Origin: a virus
Virus record (IMG/VR): IMGVR_UViG_3300005549_000017
Coordinates: 1 to 36,283 of that record
Direction: 5' to 3' (one strand)
Length of the DNA: 36,283 nt
The notes under the pieces were generated by a model. The model saw only the letters and a program-made list of their open reading frames with translations. It made no database searches and was not told the DNA's origin. The position numbers and the translations under genes were made by a program. Each line of letters begins with the position of its first letter. The first letter of the stretch is position 1. Shown here one piece after another: positions 15,408 through 23,886 of this stretch.

Positions 15408-15817
15408 GCCTGCAGGGCGCAGCCGAGCTTCGCGCGGCGATGCACGCCATCCAGGAAGTCCCGGCGTGGGTCGGTAGCCGTTGGGCGGATGAAGACGTGC
15501 GCGTCCTGCGGTCGACGATTCCGGCCAGGTCGGGGCGCAGCCGCGGGTCGGTGCGTGCTGGCGATACCCGAGGTTCGACAACGGCCGTGCTCGGCAGCCG
15601 GACGCTGGACTTCATCGACGCCGGCTCACGGGCGCACGACATCATCGCTAAGGACAAGGTGCTCAAGTTCGAGCAGGGCGGCCAGACCTTCTTCCGCAAG
15701 AAGGTCCATAAGCGTTCCATCGCGGCTCGCCCGTTCAAGCGCCGCGCGGCGGAGGAAGCCCTGGACAGGATCGACGTTGGCGGCGAGCTGATCGCGCGCT
15801 GGAATCGAGCCGTCTGA
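15404..15817 (+). CDS. HK97 gp10-like head-tail/tail completion protein
   Basis: This 137-residue protein has STIPARSGRSRGSVRAG, the VDTGxLR-like segment of HK97 gp10 relatives. A central beta part follows (AVLGSRTLDFIDAGSRAHDI) and then RSIAARPFKRRAAEEALDRI, matching the usual RP-hydrophobic-A helix at the end. It is placed between connector and tail terminator as expected. The start is GTG, overlapping the previous stop. Confidence 0.65.
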   Translation: MSLQGAAELRAAMHAIQEVPAWVGSRWADEDVRVLRSTIPARSGRSRGSVRAGDTRGSTTAVLGSRTLDFIDAGSRAHDIIAKDKVLKFEQGGQTFFRKKVHKRSIAARPFKRRAAEEALDRIDVGGELIARWNRAV

Positions 15818-15818
15818 G

Positions 15819-16274
15819 ATGGTCGTCTCCTTCTCCACCATCCCGTTCCACAAGCTGATGCGTGAGGCGGTGGTCGATCTGCTCACTGAATACAAGCAGA
15901 GCGCCGGCCTGAATCTGCAGATCTACCCTGGTCGGCCAATGAGCATCTTCGTGCCCTCGATCTTCCGTGACGCCCAGCCGGAGGACCAGAACGCGGCTGG
16001 TGAGCGGATGCGGCAGCGCAACATCCACAGCCAGTGGATCGCCATCTGGGGCCTGTTCGACTCGGCCGAGGCTGCCGAGCAGCGCGACGACTTCATTGAT
16101 GGCTTCACGGCCTACGTGCTCGACAACTTCCACAAGGCCCACGGTGCCTCAGAGCTGTTCGTGGGACCCGTTATCGACGTGCCTGCCTTCCAGCCCGACT
16201 GGGGCTCGGAGGCGCAGCGCAACATGATCTATTACGCCACTCGCATCACGGTGGAGGGATTTGCCAGCGGATAG
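15819..16274 (+). CDS. Tail terminator-like protein
   Basis: This 151-residue protein lies between the gp10-like protein and the tail tube gene, the usual place of the tail terminator. It has a helical start (FHKLMREAVVDLLTEYK), a beta part (LNLQIYPGRPMSIFVPSIF) and WIAIWGLFD, then a helix and VGPVIDVPAFQPDW, and ends with ITVEGFASG. This fits the alpha/beta fold of tail terminators that stop tube growth and bind the head. Confidence 0.6.
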   Translation: MVVSFSTIPFHKLMREAVVDLLTEYKQSAGLNLQIYPGRPMSIFVPSIFRDAQPEDQNAAGERMRQRNIHSQWIAIWGLFDSAEAAEQRDDFIDGFTAYVLDNFHKAHGASELFVGPVIDVPAFQPDWGSEAQRNMIYYATRITVEGFASG

Positions 16275-16346
16275 ACGCGGGAATCGAAGAACTCCATGAC
16301 CAGCGCCGGTCGGTAGGCGTATTCCCCAGTAGAAGGAGACTTCCCA

Positions 16347-17420
16347 ATGTCCGTTGGACTCGTCAAGGCACGGCGGCACCTGTTCGCCCGTCAAACCGCT
16401 TTCGGCACGCCGGTTCCTGCCGTGCGCGCCTACCCGTTCACTGGCGTCCCGTCGCAGGACGAGCAGTGGACCGACCCCGAAGGTGACTTCGGAAAGGTGT
16501 ACCCCGTCAGCTCACCGTATCGTGGGGCGGGCGCGTACACCCAAAGCGTCACCGACAACGCGCTCGACTACAACACCCTCACGCTGCTGCTGTCGGGCTT
16601 CTTCGGCGGCGATGTCAGCCCGAGCGGCGGTCCGGACTACACCTGGGCGCATGAGGATACCGGCGACGGCACGAGTGTCGATGACGTCTTCAGCCGCGAG
16701 TTCGGCGACGATGCCGATGGCGACGTGTCCGATGAGCCGAACGACTGGGAGCTCAACAGCGATGGGCTGATGACCAGCCTGACCATCGACTCGCCCGAAC
16801 AGGGATCCGGCGTCCTCACCGCCTCGGGTGACTGGATGTTCGCATCCTACTTCTATGCCGGCTCGACCGACAACCCGCCGCCCAGCTCCATCCCGTCGAT
16901 CACCGACACGCCCGATACCAACCCGCCCTACGTCTATCTCAAGGACTTCACCTTCTACATGGACTCCGATGCCAGTGACATCGGCTCCAACCAGGTCAGC
17001 GACACGCTCTACAAGTTCACCCTGACCGGCACCCGCGAGATCGACAAGAAGCAGTGGGTCAATGGGACTGGCAGTTTCGCACCGCAGGAGCTGAAGACCG
17101 CCAGCCGCACGCTGGGCATCGACCTGGTGTACGCCAAGACGGTTGACGCGGTGGGCGTCGGCTCAGAGAAGGACGCTTGGTCGGCCGACGCCTCGGAGAA
17201 CCGCTATCTGAGCCTGGTGGCCGAGTCACCTCTGCTCATCCCCGGCTCCGCGACCCCCTATTCGTGGGGCTTCTCGATGCCGGTGCGCTACTACACCATG
17301 ACCCACGGCAACATCGGTGGCAACACGACCACCATTCTGCACGGCAACGCCTTCGTCGACGAAGTTGTGCCGGTGTTCAGCTCCGATCTGGTCAACGCCC
17401 TGTCGGCGGCCGAGCTGTGA
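16347..17420 (+). CDS. Major tail tube protein
   Basis: The ATG has AAGGAG 8 bases upstream (16333-16338) after a 72-base gap, which suits a highly expressed gene. The 357-residue product starts with VKARRHLFARQTAFGTPVPAVRAYPFTGVPS. It contains alternating beta strands with TSLTIDSPEQGSGVLTASG and YLKDFTFYMDSDA, and a long end with FSMPVRYYTMTHG. It precedes the chaperone pair and tape measure, as tube proteins do in siphoviruses. The length is larger than small tube proteins, so extra surface domains are likely. Confidence 0.75.
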   Translation: MSVGLVKARRHLFARQTAFGTPVPAVRAYPFTGVPSQDEQWTDPEGDFGKVYPVSSPYRGAGAYTQSVTDNALDYNTLTLLLSGFFGGDVSPSGGPDYTWAHEDTGDGTSVDDVFSREFGDDADGDVSDEPNDWELNSDGLMTSLTIDSPEQGSGVLTASGDWMFASYFYAGSTDNPPPSSIPSITDTPDTNPPYVYLKDFTFYMDSDASDIGSNQVSDTLYKFTLTGTREIDKKQWVNGTGSFAPQELKTASRTLGIDLVYAKTVDAVGVGSEKDAWSADASENRYLSLVAESPLLIPGSATPYSWGFSMPVRYYTMTHGNIGGNTTTILHGNAFVDEVVPVFSSDLVNALSAAEL

Positions 17421-18046
17421 GCGGCCTGATCGACGTTCGGATCGGGGAGTGCCAGTGCCCGGAGACTCCCCATCCGAACGGTGACTACGTGTCCCTGCGA
17501 CCGATCCTCGATCTGCGGGGCGGATATAGGGTCAAGCGTCGGCTGATGGACCTGAACCGCGCGGCGCAGGTTGAGCGGATCAAGGCACTGCACGAGTCAG
17601 GGACCAGCGTGAAGGAGCTGGCACTGCGCTTCGAGCTGCCGCCCGACAATATCAAGGCGATCGTGCTGGGCAAGGGCGAGTACCAGGGACCGCCTCCCGA
17701 TCCTGCCGAGATGGAGGCCGATCTGGCCGAGTCGTATCTGTTGGAAGGGATCGCCGAGTGGAACCTGGTGGGTGCCGATGGGCCGTTGCCGGTCACACCA
17801 GACCTGATCCGCTCCCAGTTGTTCACCAACTACGGTCGGGCTGAGGCGGCCGCTGACAAGGCGGACGACCTGTACCGACCGGCGGTGCTCGACCCTTTAC
17901 TGCAAAGGGCGTTGAGTTCCTTGCCGGCTACGCCGACCAGCGAATCGACATCAGCGACGAATGGGCATGGACCGAAGCGATCGAAGGCATCGAAGCCGTC
18001 CTCGATCGAGAGTATCCCGATGGAAGACACCGTGGCGATCACCTGA
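17417..18046 (+). CDS. Tail assembly chaperone, zero-frame product (gpG-like)
   Basis: The GTG at 17417 overlaps the tube protein stop. The 209-residue product begins DVRIGECQCPETPHPNGDYVSLRP, a hallmark start of many phage tail assembly chaperones. A middle EGIAEWNLVGADGPLPVTPD and a Ser/Thr/Pro-rich end follow. Between them lies an HTH-like segment (about 54-92, RIKALHESGTSVKELALRF), unusual for this family. The next gene is the tape measure. In the family this protein coats the tape measure before tube assembly. A slippery site at 17893-17899 lets part of the ribosomes make a longer form. Confidence 0.8.
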   Translation: MSGLIDVRIGECQCPETPHPNGDYVSLRPILDLRGGYRVKRRLMDLNRAAQVERIKALHESGTSVKELALRFELPPDNIKAIVLGKGEYQGPPPDPAEMEADLAESYLLEGIAEWNLVGADGPLPVTPDLIRSQLFTNYGRAEAAADKADDLYRPAVLDPLLQRALSSLPATPTSESTSATNGHGPKRSKASKPSSIESIPMEDTVAIT

Positions 18047-18153
18047 TCGCGCGCTGGCGCCTGCAGCACTTAGCTGAGATGGGCGTCGGAACGGTGATGC
18101 GCCAACAGCGGGCGCTCGAGGACGAACAAGTGAGACGACGGAGGAGACGGTAG
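17417..18153 (+). CDS. Tail assembly chaperone, -1 frameshift product (gpGT-like)
   Basis: Reading the zero frame to 17899 and then slipping back one base opens a frame that runs to TAG 18151-18153, directly before the tape measure GTG. The fused product is about 245 residues, with an 84-residue extension such as DEWAWTEAIEGIEAVLDREYPDG and DHLIARWRLQHLAEMGV, and an Arg-rich end. The extension looks like real protein and has no own start. This is the layout of lambda G and G-T, in which the fusion links chaperone to tube and tape measure. Confidence 0.8.
17893..17899 (+). promoter_or_regulatory. Programmed -1 frameshift slippery heptamer C CCU UUA
   Basis: In the zero frame the codons are CCT TTA, and after slippage they read CCC TTT, so the heptamer fits the X XXY YYZ rule exactly. 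The heptamer begins a perfect inverted repeat, CCCTTT-ACTGC-AAAGGG (17893-17909), which could form a hairpin. Position near the end of the chaperone gene and ahead of the -1 frame makes it functionally convincing. Confidence 0.8.
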
Positions 18154-20382
18154 GTGGCACTCTCTGACACCGCGCGCCTGATCTCCTCGCTGGAGTTGCA
18201 GGACAAGTTCACGAAGACCGCCCAGGCTGGTGAGCAGGCGCTGGGCAGCCTCGAGTCCAAGTCCAACTTCGTGACCAAGGGCTTCGGTCTGATGGGGCAG
18301 GCCGGCGGCGCGGTCGGCAACGCCTTCGGCACGCTGAAGGGACGCATCGGCCAGCTCATCTCCGGCCCGCTCGGCATGCTGGGGCTGGGAGCGGGGCTGT
18401 TCGGCGTCGGCAAGTTCTTCACCGATGCGGTGACGAGTACCCAAGACTTCGGCAAGGAGGTAGGCCGCCTCGCGGCGCTCACTGGGCTCGGCACCGAGCA
18501 GACCTCTAGGCTGGCGGGTGCCTTCGAGCACTTCGGGATCGAGACCGATCAGGCCCTGACTATCGTTGGCTTCGCTGAGAAGACGCTTGGCAAGCTGACT
18601 GCCACCGGGGCCAACGCCGAGAAGCAGGCGGACGATCTCGCTTCAGCGCAGCGCGACCTGACGCTGGCGCAGCTCAAGCTCAACGAGGCACAGGCCCGGT
18701 ACCGCGCTGACTCGTCGCAGGTATTGGCTGCCCAGAACCGGGTCATGGATGCGCAGGACGCGCTGAATACGTTGGTCGAAGATGGTGGCGTCATCGTCGG
18801 CGGGGCGGCCGGCTTCTTCAACAAGTACGGGCTGGCCCTGACCGATTCGGCGGGCAAGATCAAGGACACCAACACCCTCCTGCTTGATACGGCTGACTTC
18901 TTCAACAACGAGACCATTCCGGCCGAGACTAAGGCGGCAGCGTTGTCCACGTTGTTCGGCAAGAGCTGGCAGACCCTGATCCCGTTCCTCTCAGCCGGCC
19001 GCGCCGGAATAGCGAAGGTTGAAGAGGAACTTGCTGGCCTTGGACTGACGTTGAAAAGCGAGGACCTTGCCCAACTCGCCAAGTTGAAGGACGCCACTCG
19101 CAACTGGACTTCGGCACTCGGCGGGCTCAAGTTGCAACTCGGGCTGGCGTTGGTCCCACTGCTCACGGGTCTAGCCACAAGTGCCTCCAAGTTCCTTGCG
19201 ACAGCCGACCAGTTCGGCGTGACCGGCACCCAGAAGATCGTCGGCTTCTTCAAGGACGTCATCACCTTCGGCGAAAAGGCGTTTGGCATCATCCAGGACC
19301 GCGTGGTGCCCATCGTCAAGAAGGTGATCGACGGTTGGAACAACCTGCCCGAGCCACTGAAGGGGCTGCTGGTCAAGGGTGTGGCCGGCAACTTCGCTAT
19401 CAAGTTCCTGCTCGGCTTCGATCCGATAGCGATAGCGGGGTCCGCGGCGTCAGCGATCGCTGGCAAGTTGGCCGCTGCTGCGGCTGGATCACTCGCTGGA
19501 TTCGTGGGCGACTTCTTCGGCAAGGTGGCGACCAATAAGCTCGTCCCACAGCTTGTCTCTGCCGTTGCACCCATCCCGGTGTTCGTGACTAACCCCGGTT
19601 TCGGCCTTCCGGGTGGGGGTGGCCCTGGCGCTCCGGTGCCTACTCCTACGTCTACCCCGTGGTGGGTTGGCGCGTTGCGGTTCCTCGGCATCGGTGGTAC
19701 CGCGCTGGCTATCGGAGAGATCGCGGGTCAGAGCAACGTCAACAACAAGACTCAGATCCAGATGCTCCGCCAACAGCTCCTCGCCACCGGGGATGTCAAA
19801 GACGCGCTCACCAAGAGTGGGGCGACGCTCGGGGCGATCAACGAGCTACTGGCCCACCCAGACCGTCAGACCGGACTCAGCCCAGACATCCTCGATGCGC
19901 TCGATGCGATCGACGGCAAGATGGGTGATCTCGTCACGAATACCAAGCCGTTCATCGGCCAACTGCCCGGCGCTCCTGGCGGCGGTCGGTCATCGATAAT
20001 CAACACCCAGGACGACGTTGACCGTGAGCGGATGGCCCGTGGTCTGACCACGCTGGCCGATACAGCCCTCGCACCCCTGGGCTCGATTGAGAAGGACGTG
20101 GCGATCCTGCCCAGCATCGATGAACGGCTCGCTGCGCTGGGCAAGGTGGCACTCAACACCAAGGACGACGTGGCTCGCGAACGGATGGCCCGTGTCGCGG
20201 CTGCCTCTGAGCGAACCGCCAACAAGAACTTCAGCCCGACCGTCAACGTCAACGCCAGAGTCACCATCCCGATCACCAACAACGTCAGCATCAGCAGCTC
20301 GAACGTGGTCCGCACTCTGACCACCTATACCGCTGCCCTTGGCTCTGGTCCCGGCGGGGCGCTCGACGCCACCCTACTGTGA
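18154..20382 (+). CDS. Tape measure protein
   Basis: The GTG immediately follows the stop of the -1 frame. The 742-residue protein has an N-terminal hydrophobic stretch (LISGPLGMLGLGAGLFGVGKFF), a coiled-coil region (about 155-215, LASAQRDLTLAQLKLNEAQARY), and further hydrophobic helices (LALVPLLTGLA, SAASAIAGKLAAAAAG, FLGIGGTALAIGEIAG). Two related short segments with ARERMARV/DRERMARG occur near the C-terminus. These are typical of tape measure proteins, which set tail length and help DNA entry. At about 1.5 angstrom per residue the tail would be near 110 nm. Confidence 0.88.
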   Translation: MALSDTARLISSLELQDKFTKTAQAGEQALGSLESKSNFVTKGFGLMGQAGGAVGNAFGTLKGRIGQLISGPLGMLGLGAGLFGVGKFFTDAVTSTQDFGKEVGRLAALTGLGTEQTSRLAGAFEHFGIETDQALTIVGFAEKTLGKLTATGANAEKQADDLASAQRDLTLAQLKLNEAQARYRADSSQVLAAQNRVMDAQDALNTLVEDGGVIVGGAAGFFNKYGLALTDSAGKIKDTNTLLLDTADFFNNETIPAETKAAALSTLFGKSWQTLIPFLSAGRAGIAKVEEELAGLGLTLKSEDLAQLAKLKDATRNWTSALGGLKLQLGLALVPLLTGLATSASKFLATADQFGVTGTQKIVGFFKDVITFGEKAFGIIQDRVVPIVKKVIDGWNNLPEPLKGLLVKGVAGNFAIKFLLGFDPIAIAGSAASAIAGKLAAAAAGSLAGFVGDFFGKVATNKLVPQLVSAVAPIPVFVTNPGFGLPGGGGPGAPVPTPTSTPWWVGALRFLGIGGTALAIGEIAGQSNVNNKTQIQMLRQQLLATGDVKDALTKSGATLGAINELLAHPDRQTGLSPDILDALDAIDGKMGDLVTNTKPFIGQLPGAPGGGRSSIINTQDDVDRERMARGLTTLADTALAPLGSIEKDVAILPSIDERLAALGKVALNTKDDVARERMARVAAASERTANKNFSPTVNVNARVTIPITNNVSISSSNVVRTLTTYTAALGSGPGGALDATLL

Positions 20383-23378
20383 GCTACAAGGTCTACGCGC
20401 GTCACGGTGGCGCAGCCGGAGCTTCGCAGGACGACATCACCGCTCGCGTTCCCGCCCTGGACGACAACAACGTTCCGCTGATCCAGATGGGTATGAGCTT
20501 CCAGACCGGCAGCGCATCAGTGGGCTCCTTCATCGTCCCCGATCCGGTTGGCAACCTCGATTCGAGCCTGTACTTCCCGCCACATACCCAGATCACCTGG
20601 ACCGAGGACGCATCTGGCGACGAGCTATGGCTGGCACGCGGCCGGACCAGTACATGGGGCATCAAGCGCGCTGATATCAAGTCGGGCGCCAACGTACAGT
20701 GGAACTTCACGGTCGACGACGGCAACGTCGATCTGCGCGGGATGGCCTTCACCGAGGATTGGGTGCGGCCGGCCGAGACTGGCACCGCTCGCCTGTACGC
20801 GCTGGCGCTTTACACCCTCAACGGCACCAGCTCGACGCGGCCGGCCTCCGGCGGAGTCATCTCGTATCGGCCCAGCACCACCATCACGATCGACCCCGAT
20901 CACCTGGCGCCCGATCTCGACACGGTGGTCATGCCGGCGCAGACCTACAAGATGGACACCCAGCCGCTCGACGTGGTGACGGACTGCGCCGAGACCGAAG
21001 GCAAGGTCTTCGGGGTGGTGATCCACCATACCGGGGGGACCTCGCACCTCTGCCTCAGATACACCAAGGAGATCGACTACTCGACCTACGCCTCCACTTG
21101 CAAGATCAGCGATGACATCGCGGACATTGACGAGGAAAGTCTGACCGCCCCGGTCTTCTACCCGATCTACGACCAGGGTGACGCGCAACAGGTCGACGGC
21201 AACGCCAATATCTCTGGCATCGTCAGCCGCTACGGCCCCGACGATCAGGCCATCGCGGTCCTCAGTGCCACACTGGGCGACAACAACGAGTACTGGGTCG
21301 ATTCGGTTCAGGACGGGCGATCGGTCGATCCGACCCAGGCTGCCTACCGGGCTGCCTCGGTTGTCGCTTCACGGGCTCCATATCAAGAGACCGATAGCCT
21401 GTCGATCATCGCCTTGCCGGAGCAGACGCATCTGATCTGCGCCGGTATGAGCATTCAGATCAAGGCAGTGCCGATCAACACCGCCAACACTTCGACGGTC
21501 GGCTCGTACATCGACCGCAACATCGCCACCCTTCAGTGGGAGCCGCTGCCTGACGGGCGCTATCACGGCATCCTTCAGCTCAACCGGCCGATGCGGGCAC
21601 CTGGTGGCGGCGCAGCGCAGTCAGCCAGCACGTCCCCGACCGGAGCCCCTGATTGCGGCGACGAGATGCCAGTCGGCTTCGCGCTTGGCGTCGACGGTGA
21701 CGGCTGGGTCAAGACCGACGACAACTTCGGCGGCGTCCCGGTCGACGAGTGGAAGGCAATCAACGTCAGCGCCTCCGGCTCAAGTGCCATCCTGACCAAC
21801 GGACCCGAGCAGCGGTTCACCGATGGTTTCGGCGACTTCTCGTACTACACCGGCGCCCAGGTCACAAAGGCCGACTACGCGCCAGCCGTGCCGCCGCATC
21901 TTCTGATCCGGTTCACCATCACCGAGCTGGGCAATAGCAACCGCCAACTGTTCTTTGGCGGGTTCGGCTACGGCGCTTCGATATTCATGCCCTACAACAC
22001 CGGGGCCTTCCCAGGCGATGAGCACGACGGGCAGATTCAGGCTGTCAACAGCGCGGACGATCCGGTCGACTTCACGCTGACGGTGGATCAGGCGTACTTC
22101 CTGCGCGTCAACAACGGCAACGTCAAAATCTGGGAGGTCGAGGACGCCGAGCCCGGCTCATGGACGGCGGGCAACGGCTCATGGACTGGGCCGGTCACCT
22201 TCGTCATGGCGCTCCAGTCGGTCAGCAACGCGGGCGGCCACGACACCGACTTCACGCCATCCACGGTCGAGGTTGAGTCGGTCATCGCCTTCGCGCTGGT
22301 CGACGATCCGTTCTGCCTGACCGATCCCGGCACCTCGCCCTACTACGCCCGCTCCGACGATCCCCGCTTCGACACTATCGTCACCGACCACGGCGGCCTG
22401 ACCGGCTTGCTCGACGACGACCACACCCAGTACATCAAGGACACCGAGTTCACCGCCAAGGGCGACCTGCTGGTCGGCTCCGGCTCCGGCACCTTCGACA
22501 ACCTGCCGGTCGGGACCAACGGCAAGGCGCTGGTGGCCGACTCGACCCAGACGCTCGGGGTGAAGTGGGACACCGTGACCGGCTCGGGCTCCGGCCCGTT
22601 CGAGGACGTCGACACCTTCACCTGGAAGTTCACCTCACCCGCTAACGCCATCAGCTCCACCGACGAGTCGGCCTTCCTCGAACTCGACACCGACGCGGCC
22701 ATCCTGCGCGGAGGCATCGCCAACGAGATCGACGTGACCGCGGTGACCGGCAAGATCAGCCTGTTCAGCGACTTCGGGGTCGTCTTCCCGGTCGAGGCCA
22801 CACAGCCCGCCGGCGGCGACTCCGAGGATGGGCAGGCGTACTACGACTCGGCCACCGACCAGTTCCGCTACTACCGCAACGGCTCATGGACCCAAACCCG
22901 CAAGCTGTTCCTACCAGCCGCCGAAGCGAAGCTCGACTCGGCCACTGCCGCCAACATCGGGGCCAGCCCTGACCTGACCGGAGTAGTGGCCTACGCCGAC
23001 GCCGCCACCCAGGGCGCCTTCTGGTCGTTCATGGTGCCCGACGACTGGGACTCCGGCGTCATCACGCTCCAGCCGGTCTGGTCGCCCGGCTCGACCGATG
23101 GCACCGCGCATACCGTGCGCTGGTCGATCATCGCCAAGACGGTGGCGAATGGAACGACGGTGACAGCGGCCGGGACGACGACCACCTTCACCGGCTCCAG
23201 CGGCGCTCGCACGGTAGGAGTGGTGGTCTATGACACGGCCACCTCGACCACCCTGACCCCAGCGGCGGCGGGCGATGTGTTCCGCTTCACGCTGCGCCGG
23301 ATCGGGGCGGATGGGGCGGACACATACGTCGGCACCGTGAACCTGCTGGGGGTCATCGTCAGCTACCAGGCGATCTAG
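20379..23378 (+). CDS. Large tail-tip and fibre protein, 999 residues
   Basis: The GTG overlaps the tape measure stop. The N-terminal about 400 residues look like a tail-tip/baseplate protein (QMGMSFQTGSASVGSFIVPDP, LSIIALPEQTHLICAGMSIQIK). The middle (about 440-640) is LamG-like beta sandwich sequence with PHLLIRFTI and VDQAYFLRVNNGNVKIWEVED. From about residue 679 the fibre signature LDDDHTQYI is followed by AKGDLLVGSGSGTFDNLPVG, a motif frequent in phage tail fibres. The C-terminal about 150 residues are a beta-rich tip. It is the only gene after the tape measure, so distal-tail, hub and receptor-binding roles may be combined here. Confidence 0.75.
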   Translation: MSYKVYARHGGAAGASQDDITARVPALDDNNVPLIQMGMSFQTGSASVGSFIVPDPVGNLDSSLYFPPHTQITWTEDASGDELWLARGRTSTWGIKRADIKSGANVQWNFTVDDGNVDLRGMAFTEDWVRPAETGTARLYALALYTLNGTSSTRPASGGVISYRPSTTITIDPDHLAPDLDTVVMPAQTYKMDTQPLDVVTDCAETEGKVFGVVIHHTGGTSHLCLRYTKEIDYSTYASTCKISDDIADIDEESLTAPVFYPIYDQGDAQQVDGNANISGIVSRYGPDDQAIAVLSATLGDNNEYWVDSVQDGRSVDPTQAAYRAASVVASRAPYQETDSLSIIALPEQTHLICAGMSIQIKAVPINTANTSTVGSYIDRNIATLQWEPLPDGRYHGILQLNRPMRAPGGGAAQSASTSPTGAPDCGDEMPVGFALGVDGDGWVKTDDNFGGVPVDEWKAINVSASGSSAILTNGPEQRFTDGFGDFSYYTGAQVTKADYAPAVPPHLLIRFTITELGNSNRQLFFGGFGYGASIFMPYNTGAFPGDEHDGQIQAVNSADDPVDFTLTVDQAYFLRVNNGNVKIWEVEDAEPGSWTAGNGSWTGPVTFVMALQSVSNAGGHDTDFTPSTVEVESVIAFALVDDPFCLTDPGTSPYYARSDDPRFDTIVTDHGGLTGLLDDDHTQYIKDTEFTAKGDLLVGSGSGTFDNLPVGTNGKALVADSTQTLGVKWDTVTGSGSGPFEDVDTFTWKFTSPANAISSTDESAFLELDTDAAILRGGIANEIDVTAVTGKISLFSDFGVVFPVEATQPAGGDSEDGQAYYDSATDQFRYYRNGSWTQTRKLFLPAAEAKLDSATAANIGASPDLTGVVAYADAATQGAFWSFMVPDDWDSGVITLQPVWSPGSTDGTAHTVRWSIIAKTVANGTTVTAAGTTTTFTGSSGARTVGVVVYDTATSTTLTPAAAGDVFRFTLRRIGADGADTYVGTVNLLGVIVSYQAI

Positions 23379-23381
23379 GGC

Positions 23382-23416
23382 TTGACAGACAACCTGTCAT
23401 GGGCGCAGTGTGTCAT
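23382..23416 (+). promoter_or_regulatory. Operator-like inverted repeat with TTGACA
   Basis: TTGACA (23382-23387) resembles a -35 element. It overlaps a perfect inverted repeat TGACAG-N5-CTGTCA (23383-23399), and TGTCAT recurs at 23395 and 23411. No good -10 sequence is visible at 17 bases. The site lies at the switch from structural to early genes and may bind a regulator, perhaps the LuxR-type protein (inference). Confidence 0.4.
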
Positions 23417-23440
23417 CTGCGAGTGACCGCTGAATCAATG

Positions 23441-23471
23441 GCCCCGGCCGCTGGTCACTCAGCGCCGGGGC
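23441..23471 (+). terminator. Strong GC hairpin ending the structural operon
   Basis: GCCCCGG-(C)-CGCTG pairs with CAGCG-CCGGGGC across a small loop, with one bulged C. It follows the last structural gene by about 60 bases. There is no U-tract, so termination may be inefficient or factor-assisted. Its location between late and early blocks supports a terminator role. Confidence 0.6.
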
Positions 23472-23494
23472 TATCTACTAGGGAGTGACCCCAA

Positions 23495-23662
23495 GTGAGA
23501 AACCAAGCGCATCGGCGCCATCGCTTCGACGACCTGCCCATGTTCCTGCTCGGGTGGACGCTGGCCATCATCGGCGCCTGCCTGGTCGCCACCGCGTTTG
23601 TGTGGATGGCGATGGCCGTGCTGGCGAGCTTCGCGCAGTACATCCCGTCGAGTCTTCGATGA
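23495..23662 (+). CDS. Small membrane protein, 55 residues
   Basis: The frame starts at GTG 23495 with GGGAG upstream and overlaps the next ATG. The product has a basic start (RNQAHRRHRF) and one long hydrophobic region (FLLGWTLAIIGACLVATAFVWMAMAVLA), enough for one or two spans. It is the first gene after the terminator hairpin. The function is unknown. Confidence 0.5.
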   Translation: MRNQAHRRHRFDDLPMFLLGWTLAIIGACLVATAFVWMAMAVLASFAQYIPSSLR

Positions 23663-23886
23663 CCTACGACGACTCGCCGCTGCTCCCGAGCGAACCCCGG
23701 CTGGCGCTAGACCAGCCCATTCAGCAGGGGGAGGTCCGGGCCGGTGCGGGCACGTCCGAAGCTCCCGCTCCCCCTGACTGCCGCTGGTGCGGTGGCCGCG
23801 GCTACTACATCGGTGGCGACGAGGAGCACGTCTGCTGGTGCAAACGTGACGAGGCGGAGGCGGCTGGCAAGCCGTTGTCGTGGTGA
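23659..23886 (+). CDS. Small zinc-binding-type protein with CRWCGGRG
   Basis: The 75-residue product starts at the ATG overlapping the previous stop. After an acidic, Pro-rich first half it has CRWCGGRGYYIGG and HVCWCKRDE, two CxxC/CxC pairs about 20 residues apart, similar to half of a DnaJ-type zinc finger. The in-frame upstream extension is shadow sequence of the membrane gene. Function unknown; it belongs to the group of CWC-containing small proteins of this region. Confidence 0.6.
   Translation: MTYDDSPLLPSEPRLALDQPIQQGEVRAGAGTSEAPAPPDCRWCGGRGYYIGGDEEHVCWCKRDEAEAAGKPLSW

Noticed and set aside
18549-19691. Minus-strand open frame of 380 residues
   Set aside because: It is antisense to the tape measure gene. 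Its protein is Ser/Pro/Ala-rich low complexity, and there is no ribosome site or neighbour on that strand.
23382-23410. A complete sigma-70 promoter from TTGACA
   Set aside because: No acceptable -10 element is found at 16-18 bases spacing, so it is listed only as operator-like.
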